Below, piece by piece: positions 52,916 through 62,125 of a stretch of 64,000 bases of DNA; within the stretch, counting starts at the first letter, position 1, and every line of letters starts with the position of its first letter. The notes under the pieces were generated by a model. That model was not told where the DNA came from. It was given only the letters and a program-made list of their open reading frames with translations, and did not search any database. The position numbers and the translations under genes are program-made. The stretch comes from Pseudomonas ovata (GTDB lineage: Bacteria > Pseudomonadota > Gammaproteobacteria > Pseudomonadales > Pseudomonadaceae). Where the stretch lies: NCBI RefSeq assembly GCF_003131185.1, contig NZ_QFFU01000018.1, positions 60,275 to 124,274 on the forward strand. Reading direction: 5' to 3'.

Positions 52916-53177
52916 GTCGACCTGGAGATGTCCGTTCTGATGGTTGATAAGCCTTCCCTGCACCCGATCACAACACGGCACCGGACCGGTGGAGGCCTGA
53001 CAAAAAGTTGCAGGAGATTAACACTGCACCGCGCCCGATGACGCGGCGACGTGGCCTGAATGCGCGGTTCGACACATTTCTGGAGATTTCGTTGCACATC
53101 GCGGAAAAGGTTATCGGGTAGCCATAGTCTCGTTTGTCGCGTTAGGCTGGATGCGGACTGACACAGAGGCCGATCAC

Positions 53178-53870
53178 ATGAGTGCACAGCAGGACAACCG
53201 CCGGCCGATCAAGGCCGTGATTTTCGATATGGATGGTTTGTTGCTGGACACCGAAGGGATCTATACCGAGGTCACCGAAATGATTGCCCGCCGCTATGGC
53301 AAGCATTTTGACTGGAGCATCAAGCAGAACACCATCGGGCGTGGCGCCCGGGATTTCTCCGGCTACATCATCGACACCCTGCAGTTGCCGTTGTCGGTGG
53401 ATGAATTTCTCGCCATGCGCCAGCCCATGCTCGACGAACGCTTCCCGCAGGCGCAGGCCATGCCCGGGGCCGAAGCGCTGGTGCGCCATCTGGCCGCCCA
53501 CGGCATTCCCATTGCGGTGGGTACCAGTTCGTCGGTGCATTACTTTCACGCCAAGATCACCCGCCACCAGGCCTGGTTCGAATTGTTCGACACCGTGGTC
53601 ACCGCCGATGACCCGCAGGTGACGGCCGCCAAGCCGGCGCCGGACATCTTCCTGGTGGCCGCCGAGCGCCTGGGCATCGACCCTGCCGACTGCCTGGTGT
53701 TCGAGGACTCGCCGTTCGGCGTGACCGCCGCCAAGGCCGCCGGCATGATGGCCGTGGCCATCCCGGATGTGCACATGCCGCCCGAGCGCTACCGGCATGC
53801 CGACCTGATCCTGGGCTCGCTGGGCGAGGCGCCGCTGGCGCAATGGGGCCTGCCTGCCATGCCGGCCTAA
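53178..53870 (+). CDS. HAD-superfamily phosphatase
   Basis: 230 residues. Motif I FDMDGLLLDT (nucleophile Asp near 18), motif II GTSSS, motif III Lys in AAKPAPDIF, motif IV VFEDSPFGVTAAKAAGM. The cap is the small helical type of the beta-phosphoglucomutase/pseudouridine-5'-phosphatase group (HDHD1-like), so a sugar- or nucleotide-phosphate substrate is likely. The ATG at 53178 follows AGAGG; a start at 53151 lacks a ribosome site. Confidence 0.9.
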   Translation: MSAQQDNRRPIKAVIFDMDGLLLDTEGIYTEVTEMIARRYGKHFDWSIKQNTIGRGARDFSGYIIDTLQLPLSVDEFLAMRQPMLDERFPQAQAMPGAEALVRHLAAHGIPIAVGTSSSVHYFHAKITRHQAWFELFDTVVTADDPQVTAAKPAPDIFLVAAERLGIDPADCLVFEDSPFGVTAAKAAGMMAVAIPDVHMPPERYRHADLILGSLGEAPLAQWGLPAMPA

Positions 53871-53916
53871 CGCTGCGCACCTGCAAATCTATTCAATGAC
53901 ATGGAGGGTGTTGAAC

Positions 53917-54924
53917 ATGACTTATCGCACACTGGGCCAATCGGGCCTGAAGGTTTCCACGCTGACCCTGGGCTCGATGATGTTCGGCGAACAGACCGGC
54001 ACCGAGGAGTCGCTGCGCATCATCGACAAGGCCTGGGACCAGGGGGTCAATTTCATCGACACGGCCGATGTGTACAACAGTGGGCGTTCCGAGGAAATCG
54101 TCGGTGAAGCCATTGCCGCACGCCGCAGCGAGTGGGTGCTGGCCACCAAGGTGGCCGTGGGTCCCCACGACGGTATCCCCAATCGCGCAGGACTCAACCG
54201 CAAGCACATTTTCAACGCCATCGAGAACAGCCTGCGCCGGCTGGATACTGATTACGTGGATATCTACTACCTGCACAAGGAGGACCACGACACGCCACTT
54301 GAGGTGACGGTGTCGGCCATCGGCGACCTGATCGCCCAGGGCAAGGTCCGTTACTGGGGCGTGTCGAACTTTCGTGGCTGGCGCATCGCCGAGATTGCCA
54401 ATGTCGCCCAGCGCCTGGGGGTGGACAAACCGATCATCAGCCAGCCGCTGTACAACATCGTCAACCGCCAGGCCGAGCTTGAACAGATCCCGGCAGCGGC
54501 CTTCCACGGCCTTGGCGTGGTGCCCTACAGCCCGCTGGCGCGGGGGGTGCTCAGTGGCAAGTACGCACCGGACATCGCCCCCAGCGGCGACAGCCGGGCC
54601 GGGCGCCAGGACAAGCGCCTGCTGGAGACCGAATGGCGCGTGGAGTCGCTGCGCATCGCCCGGCAGATCCAGGACTACACTCGCGACAAGGGCGTCGGCA
54701 TCGTCGAGTTTGCCATTGCCTGGGTGCTGAACAACCAGGCGGTGACCTCGGCCATCGTCGGTCCGCGCACCGAACAGCAATGGGACAGTTACCTCAAGGC
54801 GCTGGAGGTGCGCATCAGTGCCGAAGACGAAGCGTTCATCGACTCGCTGGTGACGCCAGGCCACGCCTCGACGCCCGGCTTCAACGATGTTCAGCACTTT
54901 GTGTCAGGTCGTCTGCTGCGCTGA
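53917..54924 (+). CDS. aldo/keto reductase
   Basis: 335 residues, TIM-barrel NADPH-dependent reductase. Catalytic tetrad in FIDTADVYNSGRSEEIVG (Asp and Tyr), VLATKVAVGP (Lys) and IYYLHKEDHDTP (His). The cofactor-binding C-terminal segment is SAIVGPRTEQQWD. The ATG at 53917 is preceded by GGAGGG (53903). It lies 46 bp after the HAD gene, possibly in the same transcript. Substrate unknown. Confidence 0.92.
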   Translation: MTYRTLGQSGLKVSTLTLGSMMFGEQTGTEESLRIIDKAWDQGVNFIDTADVYNSGRSEEIVGEAIAARRSEWVLATKVAVGPHDGIPNRAGLNRKHIFNAIENSLRRLDTDYVDIYYLHKEDHDTPLEVTVSAIGDLIAQGKVRYWGVSNFRGWRIAEIANVAQRLGVDKPIISQPLYNIVNRQAELEQIPAAAFHGLGVVPYSPLARGVLSGKYAPDIAPSGDSRAGRQDKRLLETEWRVESLRIARQIQDYTRDKGVGIVEFAIAWVLNNQAVTSAIVGPRTEQQWDSYLKALEVRISAEDEAFIDSLVTPGHASTPGFNDVQHFVSGRLLR

Positions 54925-54980
54925 TGCGTTCCGCCGTGCAGGGTTGAACCGGCATGGCGGCTGCGTTTTTTCTGGTATGT

Positions 54981-55136
54981 AGGGTGCCTCTAAAAACGTA
55001 GGCGAGGCAGTCAGCGCAAGGCAAAAACAGGCGAAAAACGGTCGGAGTCGCGGCCGACTTTACAGGTTGTAAATGAGCATTTTGAGCCTGTTTTTAACGC
55101 AGCGATGACAACGCAGGTAGTTTTTAGAGGTGCCCT
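54981..55136. mobile_element. MITE-like element with terminal inverted repeats
   Basis: 156 bp with terminal repeats AGGGTGCCTCTAAAAAC and GTTTTTAGAGGTGCCCT (15 of 17 positions pair). Sub-terminal sequence is also partly palindromic (AAAAACAGGC... / ...GCCTGTTTTT). It has no ORF. This is the look of a non-autonomous transposable element. No clear target-site duplication is visible. The remaining gap to the next gene (55137-55370) is AT-rich and probably carries its promoter. Confidence 0.7.
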
Positions 55137-55370
55137 GTAGGTAAATGCTCATATCAGACAGGCCGACGAACGACATTAAAATACGCAACGAATGTGTTGA
55201 TGAATGCCCCTTGAATACGAAAAATGCGTCTCGCTTTGCGCGCCACAGGGCTGCGCCGGGCGCTGATGCGGGTCATGCCGTATTTTTTCTACCCATTGCA
55301 AGGGTTTTGGCTAGTCTATGGACAGCCCGCTTGTTAATTGGATCCTATTCGGCCAGGTTGATAAAGATTT

Positions 55371-56111
55371 ATGGCGATGCGCAAGATCGATAGAGAAGCT
55401 TTTTTGTACGAGGTGCTCGGTAACGAGCAGCCGCCTGCGCACCTTGCCAGGACCGTGATCGAAGAAAAGCTGCGCAGCGCCATTATCGATGGCCGCCTGC
55501 CCAGTGGCACGGCCTTGCGACAACAGGAACTGGCCACCTTGTTCGGCGTCAGCCGCATGCCGGTACGCGAAGCCTTGCGTCAGCTTGAGGCGCAGTCGCT
55601 GGTGCGGGTCGAGCTGCACAAGGGCGCCGTGGTGGCGCCGCTGATTACCGAGGATGCCGTCGAGGCCTACGCCCTGCGCATGCTGTTTGAATGCGAGGCG
55701 CTGCGCCTGTCGATTCCGCTGCTGGACGAGGACGACTACGCCCAGGCGCGCGGCTATATAGAGGCGCTGGAAGTCGAGACCGATTACACCCGGATCGGCA
55801 CCCTCAACCGTCTGTTTCACATGGCGCTGTACGCCAAGACCCCGAACAAGCGCCTGATGCGCCTGGTCGAGTCCGGCCTGAACGAGGAGGAGCGCTTCCT
55901 GCGCTTCAACCTGTCGGCCATGGGCCTGGGCAAGCTGGCTCAGGATGACCACTGGGAGCTGCTGCGCCTGGCGCAAGCCCGGGATGTCGAGCAGACCGTG
56001 GCCAAGTTGCAGCTTCACCTCAATCGCGCCGTCAATGCCATTACCGGCTACCTGGCCAGCAAGGCAGCCGAAACCCGGCCAAAGCGGCAACGCAAGAAAA
56101 GCCTCGCGTGA
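55371..56111 (+). CDS. GntR-family (FCD) transcriptional regulator
   Basis: 246 residues: an N-terminal winged helix (about 22-85, LRQQELATLFGVSRMPVREALRQLEAQSLV) and a helical FadR-type FCD ligand domain (about 95-225). FCD domains bind carboxylate metabolites. The basic tail is RPKRQRKKSL. Start ATG at 55371; a second ATG at 55377 is equally possible. It is the gene just before the mgo/pvf-like operon in the same direction but 700 bp away; whether it controls it is unknown. Confidence 0.92.
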   Translation: MAMRKIDREAFLYEVLGNEQPPAHLARTVIEEKLRSAIIDGRLPSGTALRQQELATLFGVSRMPVREALRQLEAQSLVRVELHKGAVVAPLITEDAVEAYALRMLFECEALRLSIPLLDEDDYAQARGYIEALEVETDYTRIGTLNRLFHMALYAKTPNKRLMRLVESGLNEEERFLRFNLSAMGLGKLAQDDHWELLRLAQARDVEQTVAKLQLHLNRAVNAITGYLASKAAETRPKRQRKKSLA

Positions 56112-56115
56112 TGCA

Positions 56116-56135
56116 CCGGGCTGCACGCAGCCCGG
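56116..56135 (+). terminator. hairpin after the GntR gene
   Basis: CCGGGCTG-CACG-CAGCCCGG, an 8-bp perfect stem 4 bp past the stop. No T-run follows, so termination strength is uncertain. Confidence 0.5.
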
Positions 56136-56892
56136 CTCGCCCCTGATCGTGATCTGACGCCATTCGCCAGCCCGGTATATCGCCCGGGCTGTGCGCTTGC
56201 CTTTTTTCTGGCCACTTGCCTGGACTGCCCTGCGGATAAGGCAAACTCGTGGTGACCCCGGCTGCGCCATGCGCATGGCACCGGTCGGGGCATCCCTGAC
56301 TGCCTCTATGGCACAGGACAGTGTTCATCTGTTTGAACGACACGGCAAAAGGAGTGCTTGCCCAGGGCCGCATGATCGCGCGTGTCAATTGCGCTATCGC
56401 CCACCCCTTTATCACGACCTTGATAATCCGATCATACGAGTGACGCCGAACGAGGCATTCGTTCATTAACTTCAATTTTGGCTTTTATTAGCTGAAAGGA
56501 TCACTCACGTGCCTGTAAATCATAATTAAATGTTTTACATGCCCTTCTTCATACTTGAAAAAAGTGCATTTAAAATAATACAAAAAAACATTGCGAGACG
56601 CATTCCAAGTGCTTTAACTTTTATGGGCAGCCGGTCATGAACAGATCGGGAAACACTTCGTCTGTTCTGCCCACCGGCTGTACCGCAGACCACCCGTGCC
56701 TGACAAAGGCGCCCAACCCTCATGAATACTGGCGTGTCTCCAGAGCATTGACGTGTACGGACGTCGGCTTGCGCTCGCCTTTTCTATTCGTGAACCCCGG
56801 GTGACTGCAACCAACATGGAATGTTGTCAACGGCGAAACAGGCCTACAGAGTTGCAACTTTCCGGCGTATTTACAACCACCGGGATACCGTC
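56136..56892 (+). promoter_or_regulatory. long leader/promoter region before the mgo/pvf-like operon
   Basis: 757 bp without a supported gene. The part 56470-56630 is very AT-rich with several -10-like hexamers (TAAAAT 56571, TAATAC 56576) and TTGAAA at 56555, so the operon promoter is probably here, leaving a leader of about 250-300 nt. A 55-codon frame at 56637-56804 has no good ribosome site; I do not call it. An in-frame ATG at 56821 upstream of the chosen mgoB start also lies here. Confidence 0.45.
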
Positions 56893-57669
56893 ATGACTTG
56901 TCAGAAAACGCGACTTGAACGTAAGAAACAAGAACTTAGCCAGCACCCCGTTTTTGCTGAAATTGATTCATTACCCGTGTTACGGCGCTTTATGGAAGTC
57001 CATGTATTCGCCGTGTGGGACTTCATGTCGCTGACCAAGCGCCTGCAACAGGAGCTGACGTGCACGCAACTGCCGTGGCTGCCGCCGCGCGACCCTGCCG
57101 CCGCACGTCTGATCAATGACATCGTGCTCGGCGAAGAGTCGGATGACCGGCCCGGGCACGGTCACTACAGCCACTTTGAACTGTACCTGGATGCCATGCG
57201 TGAGATCGGTGCCAGCACCGCCCAGGCCGAGCGCTTCATCGAGTTGCAGCGCCAGGGCGTGCACCACACCACCGCGTTGCAACGGGTCAATGCCGATCCG
57301 GCCGCCGCCCTGTTCGTCACCCAGACCCTGGCCACGGCACTGCATGCACCGGCGCACTGCGTCGCCGCCTCGTTCCTGCACGGCCGTGAAAGCGTGATAC
57401 CGGCGATGTTCCAGGCCCTGCTCGACAAGTGGGAGATCGGCACCGCACAGGCCCCGACCTTTCGCTATTACCTGCAACGGCATATCGAACTCGACTCCGA
57501 GGACCACGGACCGGCGGCCGAGCATTTGCTGGCACGCCTGGTCGCCGGCGATGAGCAACGCGAGCGCGAGGTCTACCAGGCCGCCATCGCTGCCGTGGAG
57601 AGCCGCATGGCGCTGTGGGACACCTTGCGCCTGCACTTGCACGCCCCGTTGATGCAGGCCAGTGCATGA
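56893..57669 (+). CDS. mgoB: MgoB/PvfA-like HO-fold DUF3050 protein
   Basis: 258 residues from the ATG at 56893; an ATG at 56821 would add 24 residues without family similarity. It has the DUF3050 signature: HPVFAEI, RFMEVHVFAVWDFMSLTKRLQ, RLINDIVLGEESDD, SHFELYLDAM, HGRE and YYLQRHIELDSEDHGPAAEHLL. The conserved Glu/His/Asp set belongs to the heme-oxygenase-like fold, many of which are di-iron oxidases. In mgo (P. syringae), pvf (P. entomophila) and ham (Burkholderia) clusters such a protein precedes the AurF-like oxygenase. It probably takes part in N-N bond or N-oxide formation. Confidence 0.85.
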   Translation: MTCQKTRLERKKQELSQHPVFAEIDSLPVLRRFMEVHVFAVWDFMSLTKRLQQELTCTQLPWLPPRDPAAARLINDIVLGEESDDRPGHGHYSHFELYLDAMREIGASTAQAERFIELQRQGVHHTTALQRVNADPAAALFVTQTLATALHAPAHCVAASFLHGRESVIPAMFQALLDKWEIGTAQAPTFRYYLQRHIELDSEDHGPAAEHLLARLVAGDEQREREVYQAAIAAVESRMALWDTLRLHLHAPLMQASA

Positions 57670-57706
57670 CGCGCCGCCTCCCCTTGCAGCCTGAAAGGAC
57701 GCCATC

Positions 57707-58654
57707 ATGAAAGCTGAAGACTACGTGTCATTCGTCGAGGCCTGGGAAGCACGCGCCACGATCCGCACGCGCCCACGGCGTATCGTCGAGGACGATGAAC
57801 GCCTGATCTACCCGCTGAGCCGCCAGCCTCTGGTGCTCAGCGAAACCTTCACCCGCCAGTGCCCGGAACTGCGCGATTACGCCCTGGTGCAGAGCCTCTA
57901 CAAGTTCATCAACGATGTGGTGATTTTCGAGACCGAAATCGTCGACAAGACCGCCCGCAGCATCGCCAAGGACCGCTTCGCGATCCGTTTTCCATTCGCG
58001 TGCCGCTTCGATGCCATGAGCGTGGTGGTCGATGAGGATTATCACGCCCTGGTGGCGATGGACTTCATGCAGCAGACCATCGCCCTGACCGGCATCGAGC
58101 CCATTGCGCTGCCCACCGAAATCGAGCTGAGCCGGGCCATTCCGGCGGCCCTGGCACAGGCCCCTGATCACCTGCGCAGTGCCGTGGAGCTGATTTGCGT
58201 GGCCATTGCCGAGAACACCGTGACCAATGATGTGGCTGCGTTTGCCAAGGACGATTCGGTCAAGCAGTCGGTCAAGGGCCTGATGGCCGATCACCTGCTC
58301 GACGAAGGCCGTCATTCGGGCTTCTGGACACGGCTGGTGCGCATCTACTGGCAGACCGCCACGCAGGCCGACCGCGAGGCCATTGCACAGATCCTGCCGG
58401 TGTTCATCCATCAGTACCTGACCAACGAGATCCAGAACGGCTTCGACTTTGCCCTCATCGATCACCTACCGGTGGCCGACACCGTGAAGCAGGCCCTGAA
58501 GGCCGAAACCCTGGCGTTGAGTTTTCCGATCAACAGCCATCACCCGCTGGTGGGCAATATCGTGCGCTTCTTTCGTAACAGCACGCTGCTTGAAGCCGCG
58601 TGCGTGCGCGAAGCGTTGGTCGACTACCTGCCGGCCCGCGAGGTGTGCGCATGA
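57707..58654 (+). CDS. mgoC: MgoC/PvfB-like AurF-type di-iron N-oxygenase
   Basis: 315 residues of the p-aminobenzoate N-oxygenase AurF family. Metal ligands expected of the di-iron site are visible: Glu in VIFETEIVD, ExxH in DEDYHAL, Glu in CVAIAENTVTND, and His-x3-Glu-x2-His in DHLLDEGRHSGFW. It would oxidise an amine to hydroxylamine or nitroso level. It stands 37 bp after mgoB and overlaps mgoA by 4 bp (ATGA), as in mgo/pvf/ham operons. Confidence 0.9.
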   Translation: MKAEDYVSFVEAWEARATIRTRPRRIVEDDERLIYPLSRQPLVLSETFTRQCPELRDYALVQSLYKFINDVVIFETEIVDKTARSIAKDRFAIRFPFACRFDAMSVVVDEDYHALVAMDFMQQTIALTGIEPIALPTEIELSRAIPAALAQAPDHLRSAVELICVAIAENTVTNDVAAFAKDDSVKQSVKGLMADHLLDEGRHSGFWTRLVRIYWQTATQADREAIAQILPVFIHQYLTNEIQNGFDFALIDHLPVADTVKQALKAETLALSFPINSHHPLVGNIVRFFRNSTLLEAACVREALVDYLPAREVCA

Positions 58655-61600
58655 GACGCCTGGAGATTGTACTGGCCGGTTGCAGCGGCGTGCTGGAGGC
58701 GCTGCACCGTGAGCTGCTGGAGCATGGCCATGCCGTGCATCACCTGCGCGATCTGCACGCTGTGTACACGGCTGCAGTCAATGAGCCGGCACTGCTGATC
58801 GACGACGGCAGCCTGGCACTGGATGAAACGTGTCTGGGTGCGTTTGCCGCCGAGCATTGCCTGAGCGTGCGGGTCGGTTTCAAGACCGACGCCTTGCAGG
58901 ACCTGCCAGCGCTGGAACTGTTGTGCTGGCATGGCCGGCGCCTTATCGTGCGCCAGTGGCAGCCCGAACAGGCGGCGGGCAATGGCCGGCAATTGCGCGA
59001 TGACACCGTGGCGACGCTGGTGGACCTGCTGGCCTTGCAGGTCAGCCGGCTGTCCCGGGATGCGGATTACCTTGCCGGCTTGAGCGAGGTGGCCGCGACA
59101 CCGATCGAGCCTGTGGAGGGTTTGCAGGCGCTCGATTGCCTGGTGTTCGAGCATCGCTTGAACCAGACCGCACATCCGGCCTTGCTGGAAGTGGCCGCCA
59201 CGCCGCTGAGCATCCGTCTGGCGCACAGCCTGGCCATGTTTGCCGAACGCCCGGCGCTGACGCTGGGCGGGCAGACGCTGAGCTACCGGCAGCTACAGGC
59301 GCAGGCGGTGGCCATCCAGCAACCGTTGCTGGATCGCCTGGCCACGCTGCGCCAAGGGCAAGCGGTGCCGGTAGTCGGCATCTGCCTGCCCAAATCGGCA
59401 GCATTGTTTGCCGGTGTGCTGGCGATTCTGGGCAGCGGCGCAATCTATCTGCCGCTGGACCCCAACCAGCCGCTGCAACGCCAGCAGTACATCCTGGAAA
59501 ATGCCGGCGCCGTGTTGCTACTGCACGATGGCGAGCACTCACTGGCAGCGTCCGGGTTCCCGGCGCTGGCTATCACCGACATCGCGGTGACGGCGTGTGA
59601 TCAGCCGCTGGTGCGCGTGGCGTTTGCCAGCGACAGCCCGTGCATGGCGCTGTACACCTCAGGCACCACCGGCCAGCCCAAGGGGGTGTTGCTCAGCCAG
59701 CACAACCTCAGCCACTTCACGGCCTGGTATGCCGACTATGTGGCGTTGTCCGAGCACAGCCGGGTCTTGCAGTTCTCGACCTTGAGTTTCGACTCGTCGG
59801 TGATCGATATCTTCCCTACGCTGCTCAGTGGCGCCGAGCTGGTGGTGGCCGACGAGGATCAGCGCCGCGACCCGCTGCAATTGCTGGCCCTGCTGCGCCA
59901 GGGCATCAGTCACGCGTTTCTGCCACCGGCGCTGCTGAGCCTGTTGCCGCTTGAGGAGCCGCTGGGCCTGACACACCTGGTGACCGGCGGTGATGTCTGT
60001 GAGCCGTACGTGATTGAACGCCTGGCCGGCCAGTGTCACTTTTACAACCTGTACGGGCCGACCGAGGCCACGGTGCTGGTCACGGCCCGGCCCTTCGAGG
60101 CCGGCAGCAGCAACCGTAGCCTGGGGCGGCCGATTGCCAACAGCCAGGTGTGGATTCTGGATGAAGATCTGCAGCCGGTGGCCGAGCAGGTGCAGGGCGA
60201 GTTGTATATCGCAGGACCCGGCGTGGGCCTGGGTTATGTGAATAACCCGCAGTTGAACGCCGAGCGTTATGTCGAGCTGCAGTTGCCCGATGGCCAGCAC
60301 CTGCGCGCCTATCGCACCGGTGACCTGGGCAAATGGACCCCGGAAGGCATCGAGCTGGGCGGGCGACGGGACAATCAGGTCAAGATCCGGGGTTTTCGGG
60401 TCGAGCCCGAAGAGATCGAGCATGGCCTGCGCAGCGCACAGTTGTTTCGCCAGGTGGCGGTGGTCATCGACGAGCAGCGGCGGGTCCTGGCCTTTGTCGC
60501 CCAGCCCCACGACGCCCGGCTGACGACCACCCTGCAAACGCTCAAGGATCATGTGCAGCGCCTGTTGCCGGACTACATGCAGCCCACGCTGTACACCGTG
60601 CTGGAGCACATGCCGTTTGCCAGCAATGGCAAGGTCGACCGTGTGGCGCTGCTGAAGATACCGCTGAAGATTGCCGGGGCCGGTGTGCGTCGGCAGCCCG
60701 ACAACGAACAGGAGCAGCGGCTGCTGATGTTGTGGGCCGAGCTGCTGGAGCTGCCGACGCAGGACATTGCCACCGATGAAAGCTTCTTTAATCTGGGCGG
60801 GCATTCGATTCTGTTGTCGCGCTTGTTGCTGGGGGTCCGTGAGCAGTTCGGGCGCAGCATTCCGATCAATCGCTTTATCGAAGCGCCGAGCATCCAGACC
60901 CTGGCCCGGTTGCTCGCCAGTGACGAGGGCACGGGCTGGACAGTCAGCCCGCAGGCCCTGCGTGATGCCAGCGCACCGCTGCACCTGCCGGTGCTGCCGG
61001 TCAGTGCCCTGGGCGATGTGCACAAGGTCATCGTCACTGGCGCCAACGGCTTTCTCGGTGTGCACATCGTGCAGGCGCTGCTGGACTGGGGCGCGACCGA
61101 AGTGGCCTGCCTGGTGCGTGAGGGCAACGGCCTGAGTGCGCGCGAGCGTTTCATCCAGGCACTGCAGGAAAACCGCCTGGCGCACCTGGACCTGAGCCGG
61201 GTGAGCATTCATGCCGCCGACGTTACCCGGCCGCAGCTGGGCCTGGATGACACGGTGTATGAACGGCTGGACCGTGAGTTCGGGGCGCTGGTGCATAACG
61301 CCGCCAACGTCAATCACGTACAGGACTACGAGACCCTGGCCCGCGACAACGTGGCGCCGATTTTCGAGTGCCTGAAGCTGTGCGAGGGGCGCAGCAAGAA
61401 GGTGTTCAATTTTGTCTCGACGCTGTCGGCGTCCAGTGCCGTCGATGCCGCAGGCAGCGTGCTGGAGCAACCGGCCGCGGCCACGCCACCGATCTACATC
61501 AAGAACGGCTACAACCTGTCCAAATGGGTGGCCGAGCGGGTGCTGGAGCAGGCGCGAGCGCTAGGGGCGTGGGTGAATATCTATCGCCCCGGCAACATCG

Positions 61601-62097
61601 CCTTCAACAGCGTCACCGGGGTCTGCCAGCCGCAGAAGAATCGGCTGATGCTGATGCTCAAGGGCTCGCTGCAACTGGGCCAGGTGCCGGATTTCGCCAT
61701 CAATTTCGATCTGATGCCGGTGGATTTCCTGGCCCGCTTCATCGGTTTTCATGCCAGTCGCCACCAGCCCGACAAGGCGGTGTTCAACCTGCACAACCCT
61801 GAACCCCTGAGTTGGGACAGCTATGTGCAGGCCTTCCGGGACGCCGGCCGGGAATTCGAGCTGGTCAGCGTGGCGCACTGGCAGACCCAACTGAATCGGG
61901 TCGACAGCCAGAACGCGCTGTTCGGTGTGCTGGGGTTCTACCTGGATGGCTTCCAGGAGGACATCGGTGACATCTCGATGATCGAGTACCACAACGCCCT
62001 GGCTGGTATTCACCGGATGGGCGAGCACTACCCGCCCAAGACGCCGGCGCTGCTGAGCAAGGGCTGCACCTACCTGAAAGAAATCGCCTTTATCTGA
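58651..62097 (+). CDS. mgoA: MgoA/PvfC-like NRPS (A-T-reductase)
   Basis: 1148 residues, ATG at 58651 overlapping the mgoC stop. Residues 1-160 form an extra N-terminal domain I cannot assign. An adenylation domain (about 190-690) has YTSGTTGQPKG and YGPTE. A carrier domain has FFNLGGHS (phosphopantetheine Ser near 719). A terminal thioester reductase (about 790-1148) has VTGANGFLG. There is no condensation domain. Reading the specificity pocket against GrsA gives D-S-I-F-V-G-L-V-L-K, a hydrophobic pocket suited to an aliphatic amino acid (Leu/Val). It should load and reductively release an amino acid. Confidence 0.92.
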   Translation: MRRLEIVLAGCSGVLEALHRELLEHGHAVHHLRDLHAVYTAAVNEPALLIDDGSLALDETCLGAFAAEHCLSVRVGFKTDALQDLPALELLCWHGRRLIVRQWQPEQAAGNGRQLRDDTVATLVDLLALQVSRLSRDADYLAGLSEVAATPIEPVEGLQALDCLVFEHRLNQTAHPALLEVAATPLSIRLAHSLAMFAERPALTLGGQTLSYRQLQAQAVAIQQPLLDRLATLRQGQAVPVVGICLPKSAALFAGVLAILGSGAIYLPLDPNQPLQRQQYILENAGAVLLLHDGEHSLAASGFPALAITDIAVTACDQPLVRVAFASDSPCMALYTSGTTGQPKGVLLSQHNLSHFTAWYADYVALSEHSRVLQFSTLSFDSSVIDIFPTLLSGAELVVADEDQRRDPLQLLALLRQGISHAFLPPALLSLLPLEEPLGLTHLVTGGDVCEPYVIERLAGQCHFYNLYGPTEATVLVTARPFEAGSSNRSLGRPIANSQVWILDEDLQPVAEQVQGELYIAGPGVGLGYVNNPQLNAERYVELQLPDGQHLRAYRTGDLGKWTPEGIELGGRRDNQVKIRGFRVEPEEIEHGLRSAQLFRQVAVVIDEQRRVLAFVAQPHDARLTTTLQTLKDHVQRLLPDYMQPTLYTVLEHMPFASNGKVDRVALLKIPLKIAGAGVRRQPDNEQEQRLLMLWAELLELPTQDIATDESFFNLGGHSILLSRLLLGVREQFGRSIPINRFIEAPSIQTLARLLASDEGTGWTVSPQALRDASAPLHLPVLPVSALGDVHKVIVTGANGFLGVHIVQALLDWGATEVACLVREGNGLSARERFIQALQENRLAHLDLSRVSIHAADVTRPQLGLDDTVYERLDREFGALVHNAANVNHVQDYETLARDNVAPIFECLKLCEGRSKKVFNFVSTLSASSAVDAAGSVLEQPAAATPPIYIKNGYNLSKWVAERVLEQARALGAWVNIYRPGNIAFNSVTGVCQPQKNRLMLMLKGSLQLGQVPDFAINFDLMPVDFLARFIGFHASRHQPDKAVFNLHNPEPLSWDSYVQAFRDAGREFELVSVAHWQTQLNRVDSQNALFGVLGFYLDGFQEDIGDISMIEYHNALAGIHRMGEHYPPKTPALLSKGCTYLKEIAFI

Positions 62098-62125
62098 TCT
62101 TGTTTTTAAGACAACGGAGAATGAC

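Noticed and set aside
56637..56804. 55-codon open frame upstream of the mgo/pvf-like operon
   Set aside because: No convincing ribosome site, no homology signal, and composition not clearly coding; may be part of the leader.
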